DNA of 64,000 nucleotides, from the NCBI GenBank assembly GCA_026708185.1, contig JAPOVK010000036.1, positions 36,789-100,788 of the forward strand. Reading direction: 5' to 3'. The DNA is from Gammaproteobacteria bacterium (GTDB lineage Bacteria; Pseudomonadota; Gammaproteobacteria; Pseudomonadales; Azotimanducaceae). A program made the translations under genes and the position numbers. The notes under the pieces are model-generated. The model made no database searches, was not told where the DNA came from, and saw only the letters and a program-made list of their open reading frames with translations. Below, piece after piece: positions 60,115 through 64,000 of this stretch (positions are counted from its first letter, which is position 1; each line of letters begins with the position of its first letter).

Positions 60115-61028
60115 GCGGCTACATCGCGCGCCGCCTGCTGCAGGGCGTTGTCGCCATCGTCGGCGCGCTCCTGATCGTCTTTGTTGCGCAGCGTCTGTCC
60201 GGGGACCCGGTGGCGCTGATGCTGCCCATGGATGCGACCGAGGAGGATTTCGCCGCGATGCGCCAGGCGCTCGGTCTCGACCGGCCGCTCCCGGCGCAGT
60301 TCGTGGTGTTCATCGCCAACGCCGTGCAGGGCGACTTCGGCGACTCGTACCAGTGGCAGGCGCCGGCCATGGCGCTCCTGCTCGAGCGGCTTCCGGCGAC
60401 CCTTGAACTGGCGCTCGCGGGCCTGGTGTTCGCGCTGTTGCTGGCCGTGCCGCTCGGCGTCATCTCCGCCGTGCATCGGGGTGGTGTCGTGGATCGAGTT
60501 GCGAAGATTTTCGCCATGCTGGGACAGGCGGTTCCGGGCTTCTGGATCGGCCTGCTCTTGATCCTCTTCATCGCCGTCGAGTTGCAGTGGCTCCCCGCAT
60601 TCGGTCGCGGGGGCCTCGCGAACCTCGTGCTGCCGGCCATCGCGCTCGGTTGGTATCCCGTGGCGGCCATGACGCGGACGTTGCGCTCGTCGATGCTCGA
60701 CATTCTCGACTCGGACTACGTGCGCATGGAGCGCGCCATCGGCCTTCCGGAGCGCTGGATCGTCTGGCGCTTCGCGCTGCGCAATGCGTTCGTGCCGCTG
60801 GTGACCATGATCGGTGTCTACTTCGCCAACATGCTGGGCGGCGCCTTCGTCATCGAGGTGGTGTTCGCCTGGCCGGGCGTGGGACGGGCCGTGGTCGACG
60901 CGGTCTTCGCGCGCGACTTCCCCGTCGTGCAGGCCGGCGTCGTGCTGGCGGCGGTGGTCTTCGTGGTGGTGAACCTGATCGTCGACCTGTCCTACGGCTT
61001 CATCGACCCGAGGATCCGGCATGGCTGA
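60111..61028 (+). CDS. ABC transporter permease (DppB type)
   Basis: 305 residues from ATG 60111. Six membrane spans are visible, beginning RRLLQGVVAIVGALLIVFVA with the N-terminal TM, and the EAA-like cytoplasmic loop DYVRMERAIGLPERWIVWRF. The C-terminal GGAFVIEVVFAWPGVGRAVV is typical of the DppB/OppB group. It pairs with the following permease, whose start overlaps its end by eight bases. Confidence 0.92.
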   Translation: MSGYIARRLLQGVVAIVGALLIVFVAQRLSGDPVALMLPMDATEEDFAAMRQALGLDRPLPAQFVVFIANAVQGDFGDSYQWQAPAMALLLERLPATLELALAGLVFALLLAVPLGVISAVHRGGVVDRVAKIFAMLGQAVPGFWIGLLLILFIAVELQWLPAFGRGGLANLVLPAIALGWYPVAAMTRTLRSSMLDILDSDYVRMERAIGLPERWIVWRFALRNAFVPLVTMIGVYFANMLGGAFVIEVVFAWPGVGRAVVDAVFARDFPVVQAGVVLAAVVFVVVNLIVDLSYGFIDPRIRHG

Positions 61029-61899
61029 GGCGGTCCTGCCGAGGCCTTTGCTCGGTCGCCTGCTGCGCGCGCGGGAGGGCGGGTTCCCGTACATCGCCGC
61101 GACGGTGCTCGCGCTGGTGCTGGTGTGTGCGCTCCTCGGTCCCTGGATCTCGCCGCACGACGCCGGACGCATTGCGCTCAGCGAGGCGATGACGCCGCCG
61201 GCCTGGCTCGAGGGCGGGAGCATGAGCCACGTGCTCGGGACGGACAACCTCGGCCGCGACATCCTGAGTCGAATCATCGCGGGTGCCCGGGTGTCCGCAA
61301 ACGTCGCGCTGTACGCGATCGTCTTGTCCGGCTTCATCGGCGCGGTCCTCGGCATGGCCGCGGGCTACTTCGGCGGGGTGGTGGACGCCCTGATCTCGCG
61401 GTTGATCGACGTGCAGATGTCGGTGCCGTCGATTCCGCTCGCCATGCTCTTCGCCGCCGTGCTGCCGCCGGGCGAGGCGATGGTGATCTTCATCATCGTT
61501 CTGAGCTATTGGACCTGGTATGCGCGCCTGGTGCGCGGCGAGGTGCTGAGCCTGCGCGAACGGGACTTCGTCAAGCTCGCCAAGGTCGCCGGCGTCGGCA
61601 CGCCGACGGTGTTCTATCGGCACCTGGCGCCGAACGTCCTCAACATGCTGCTGGTGCTCGCCACGTTGCAGTTCGGGAGCGTCATCGTGTTCGAGGCGGG
61701 ACTGAGCTTCCTTGGGCTTGGCATCCAGCCGCCGAACGTGTCGTGGGGCGGGATGCTCGCCGACGGCCGGAACTTCATCGAAGTGGCGTGGTGGCTGATC
61801 ACCATGCCCGGGCTCGCGATCATGGCGGCCTGCCTTGCATCGAACCTCCTTGGGGACTGGCTGCGGGACACCCTCGATCCGGTCAGGCGGCAACTGTGA
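61021..61899 (+). CDS. ABC transporter permease (DppC type)
   Basis: 292 residues from ATG 61021. The N-terminal span is IAATVLALVLVCALLGPWIS; the periplasmic HVLGTDNLGRDILSRIIAGA motif of DppC/OppC proteins is complete. The EAA loop is RERDFVKLAKVAGVGTPTVF, with the following FYRHLAPNVLNMLLVL. It ends with a four-base overlap to the first ATPase gene. Confidence 0.92.
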   Translation: MAEAVLPRPLLGRLLRAREGGFPYIAATVLALVLVCALLGPWISPHDAGRIALSEAMTPPAWLEGGSMSHVLGTDNLGRDILSRIIAGARVSANVALYAIVLSGFIGAVLGMAAGYFGGVVDALISRLIDVQMSVPSIPLAMLFAAVLPPGEAMVIFIIVLSYWTWYARLVRGEVLSLRERDFVKLAKVAGVGTPTVFYRHLAPNVLNMLLVLATLQFGSVIVFEAGLSFLGLGIQPPNVSWGGMLADGRNFIEVAWWLITMPGLAIMAACLASNLLGDWLRDTLDPVRRQL

Positions 61900-62960
61900 G
61901 CGCGGCCAAGCTCCTAGCGTGGCTACGCCCCAGCAAGAGGCGCGAACGCCCAACGGCCAGAGAGATGCAGCCTGACCGTGTGGCTGAACCGCGGACAGGC
62001 AGACTAGAAGTCCGTGACCTGAAGACCCACTTGTTCCTGAAGCGGGGCGTCCTGAAGGCGGTGGACGGCGTGAGCTTCGACCTGGCGGCGCGGGAGACCC
62101 TCGGTCTGATCGGCGAGTCCGGCAGCGGCAAGACCATGACCGGCTTGTCCCTGCTCGGCCTGCCGCCGAAGCCTGCGGGGCGGATCGTCGAGGGCTCCGT
62201 GAAACTCGACGGTCGCGAACTCGTGGGTCTGCCGGAGGATGTGCTTGTCGACGAAGTGCGCGGTCGGCAGATCGCGATGATCTCCCAGGATCCGATGACT
62301 TCGCTCAACCCGGTCTTCACGGTGGGCGCCCAGGTGGCGGCGCCGATCCGCGCCCACGGGTTGGCCCAGGCATCGGCGGCGCTCGGCATGGCGGTGGACG
62401 AGCTGGACCGCGTGCGCGTGCCGTCGGCACGCGAACGGGCGCGCGACTTTCCGCATCAGTTCAGCGGCGGCATGCGCCAGCGGGTGGTGGCGGCGATGGC
62501 CATCGCGTGTCGTCCGCGCCTCTTGATCGCGGACGAGCCGACGAGCGCTCTTGACGTCACGATCCAAGTGCAGTTCATGGACCTGATCGAACGGCTCCAG
62601 GACGAAACCGACGCGGCGTTGTTGTTCATCACGCACGATCTGGGCGTGGCCGCGAGCCTCTGCCACCGCATCGCCGTGATGTATGCAGGACGGATCGTGG
62701 AGTTGGCGGACGCGACGGAACTGTATGCTGCGCCGAAACATCCCTACTCGCAGGGTCTGCTCGCGTCGGTACCGAAGCTGGGTCGCCGCGGGGAGCGGCT
62801 GACGGCCATTCCGGGCAACCCGCCCAATCCGCTCGACCTCCCGTCCGGTTGTGCATTCCACCCCTGTTGCCCCCATGCGACTGAGCAGTGCCGGCGGGAA
62901 GCGCCGCCGACCGTAGCCGTCGACGGTAGCGGCGAAGTCGCTTGCTGGCTGCATGTATGA
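61896..62960 (+). CDS. ABC transporter ATP-binding protein (DppD type)
   Basis: 354 residues from GTG 61896 (an ATG at 61965 is in frame and would remove a basic 23-residue leader). Walker A is GLIGESGSGKTMTGLSLLGL, the signature motif is FSGGMRQRVVAAMAIACRPR, Walker B is LLIADEPTSALDVTIQVQ, and the C-terminal Cys-rich oligopeptide-transporter motif FHPCCPHATEQCRRE is present. It drives uptake with the next gene, overlapping it by four bases. Confidence 0.92.
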   Translation: MSAAKLLAWLRPSKRRERPTAREMQPDRVAEPRTGRLEVRDLKTHLFLKRGVLKAVDGVSFDLAARETLGLIGESGSGKTMTGLSLLGLPPKPAGRIVEGSVKLDGRELVGLPEDVLVDEVRGRQIAMISQDPMTSLNPVFTVGAQVAAPIRAHGLAQASAALGMAVDELDRVRVPSARERARDFPHQFSGGMRQRVVAAMAIACRPRLLIADEPTSALDVTIQVQFMDLIERLQDETDAALLFITHDLGVAASLCHRIAVMYAGRIVELADATELYAAPKHPYSQGLLASVPKLGRRGERLTAIPGNPPNPLDLPSGCAFHPCCPHATEQCRREAPPTVAVDGSGEVACWLHV

Positions 62961-63922
62961 CGCCCCTGTTGAGCCTGCAGGACGCCGCGTGCCATTTCCG
63001 TACCCGTGGGGGGACGTTGAAGGCGGTGGACGGCGTCACCTTGACGGTCGCGCGCGGCGAGACCTTCGCGCTGGTGGGCGAATCGGGGTGCGGCAAGAGC
63101 ACGCTCGCGACCTTGATCCTCAAGCTGAACCCCCTGAGTGGCGGCCGCATCACGTTCGCCGGCGAGGACGTAGGCGGCCTTCGGGGCCGGGCTGCGAAAC
63201 GCTACCGGTCGCGGGTCCAGGCCGTGTTCCAGGATCCGTACAGCTCGCTCAACCCGCGCCTCAAGGTTAGGACCATCCTCGCCGAGCCGCTTCTCGCGCA
63301 CGGCACGACCCGGCGCGAAGTGACCGCCAAGGTGAGCCGGGCGCTGTCGCTTGTGGGACTGGCACCGAACGCCGCAGGCCTGTACCCGCACGAGTTCTCG
63401 GGCGGGCAGCGGCAGCGCATAGCCATCGCCAGGGCGCTGATCCTGGAACCGGAGCTCGTGGTCCTCGACGAGCCGATCTCGGCCCTGGACGTGTCCATTC
63501 GCGCGCAGATTCTGAACCTGCTGCAGGACCTGCAGGCGGAACTCGGGCTCACCTACCTGCTGATCGCGCATGACCTGGCCCTCGTCGAACACGTGGCGGA
63601 TCGCGTGGCGGTGATGTACTTGGGCCAGATCGTCGAGGTGGGGGACAAGGTCGACGTCTTCGACAACCCGCGTCATCCCTATACGCAAGCGCTTCTAGCG
63701 GCGGTGCCGCGGCCCGACCCGCGGGCGCCGCGGGCTTCGGGTCAGGTACATGGCGAGATCGCGAGTCCGTTGGCACCGCCGCGGGGATGCCGCTTCCATC
63801 CGCGTTGCCCGCACGCGACGGACATCTGCCGCGGGTCGCCACCCGGGTCCGTTGGGAGCCATGATCACGCGGCCAGCTGCCATCTCCTCATTTCCGACGC
63901 GCGCTTCTCCGCGTCGTCTTAA
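62957..63922 (+). CDS. ABC transporter ATP-binding protein (DppF type)
   Basis: 321 residues from ATG 62957. Walker A is ALVGESGCGKSTLATLILKL, the signature motif is FSGGQRQRIAIARALILEPE, Walker B is LVVLDEPISALDVSIRAQ, and the C-terminal FHPRCPHATDICRG motif is present. It is the second ATPase of a full dpp-like operon (binding protein, two permeases, two ATPases). The remaining 78 bases to the window end hold no gene that I can support. Confidence 0.92.
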   Translation: MTPLLSLQDAACHFRTRGGTLKAVDGVTLTVARGETFALVGESGCGKSTLATLILKLNPLSGGRITFAGEDVGGLRGRAAKRYRSRVQAVFQDPYSSLNPRLKVRTILAEPLLAHGTTRREVTAKVSRALSLVGLAPNAAGLYPHEFSGGQRQRIAIARALILEPELVVLDEPISALDVSIRAQILNLLQDLQAELGLTYLLIAHDLALVEHVADRVAVMYLGQIVEVGDKVDVFDNPRHPYTQALLAAVPRPDPRAPRASGQVHGEIASPLAPPRGCRFHPRCPHATDICRGSPPGSVGSHDHAASCHLLISDARFSASS

Positions 63923-64000
63923 TGTTCAAGGGCCGCTTCTCTAACTAGTTCTCGTCCGGAAGGTCCTAACCGTCTGAAATTGCAGTCGAAAGTAGCCTGA

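Noticed and set aside
58489..61355. Long minus-strand frames opposite the ABC transporter
   Set aside because: Composition is that of an antisense shadow (Arg/His/Gln-rich), and the plus-strand operon is fully supported by motifs and coupling.

Overview
The window is a high-GC, gene-dense stretch of bacterial chromosome. The genes encode Tat and lipoprotein signals, periplasmic quinoproteins, an ECF sigma factor, murein-active proteins and CaiB-type CoA-transferases. Together with the mix of D-aminoacylases, PhyH/TauD oxygenases and amidohydrolases, this suggests an uncultured Gram-negative organism, most likely a proteobacterium of gammaproteobacterial type. No rRNA, tRNA or universal marker gene was found, so that placement is inference. 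No prophage, insertion sequence or CRISPR array was recognised.

Region 1 (1-9500) holds catabolic genes: a LLM-type oxidoreductase with a VOC protein, a lytic transglycosylase, galM with a FATP-type acyl-CoA synthetase, two metallo-beta-lactamase-fold hydrolases, a Rieske protein and a PhyH oxygenase. Region 2 (9500-15050) holds an AbrB/VapC toxin-antitoxin pair bracketed by a partial duplication, an orphan gene without a clear start, a DUF4037 protein, an aldo/keto reductase and a D-aminoacylase. Region 3 (15200-23300) has an ATP-dependent DNA ligase convergent with a four-gene operon: sorbosone-dehydrogenase-like, DUF1592 multi-domain with haem motifs, DUF1552 (Tat), and a secreted ankyrin protein. 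Region 4 (23390-35260) has a double CaiB CoA-transferase coupled to a lipoprotein and an MltF-like transglycosylase, a broken RecG-like regulator, a second D-aminoacylase, an isocitrate-dehydrogenase-family enzyme, a hydrolase, an acyltransferase and a secreted ChaN/EreA-like protein.

Region 5 (35300-43400) includes a sucrase/ferredoxin-like protein, enoyl-CoA hydratase, an RHH/RelE module with a clear operator, a decayed DUF4143 ATPase preceded by a triplicated 23-bp repeat, an amidohydrolase, a TauD-type oxygenase operon and an alkA-ogt alkylation-repair pair. Region 6 (43360-47540) is an ECF sigma/anti-sigma/Spy-like/EF-hand locus downstream of mtnA and a PhyH oxygenase; a hairpin-forming repeat occurs three times in it, once inside a reading frame. 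Region 7 (47590-54750) holds two membrane proteins, xthA, a Fic protein, a VOC protein, a two-gene module joining a DisA_N-like protein to a two-TM beta-rich protein of the CBASS Cap15 type, a large unrecognised protein and a NYN ribonuclease-like protein.

Region 8 (54744-57671) is an alcohol-oxidation operon. Its quinoprotein carries the Asp-Tyr-Asp signature of lanthanide-dependent enzymes, followed by a XoxJ-like binding protein and a lipoprotein cytochrome with an unusual CX3CH haem motif. Region 9 (57737-63922) holds a VOC protein, a DUF427 protein and a complete peptide/nickel-type ABC transporter.

A palindromic repeat with an 8-bp stem and a 3-nt loop recurs in three distant intergenic gaps. 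The signals most worth following are the DisA_N-like/Cap15-like pair, the lanthanide-type operon with its odd cytochrome, and the two families of hairpin repeats that share one architecture.
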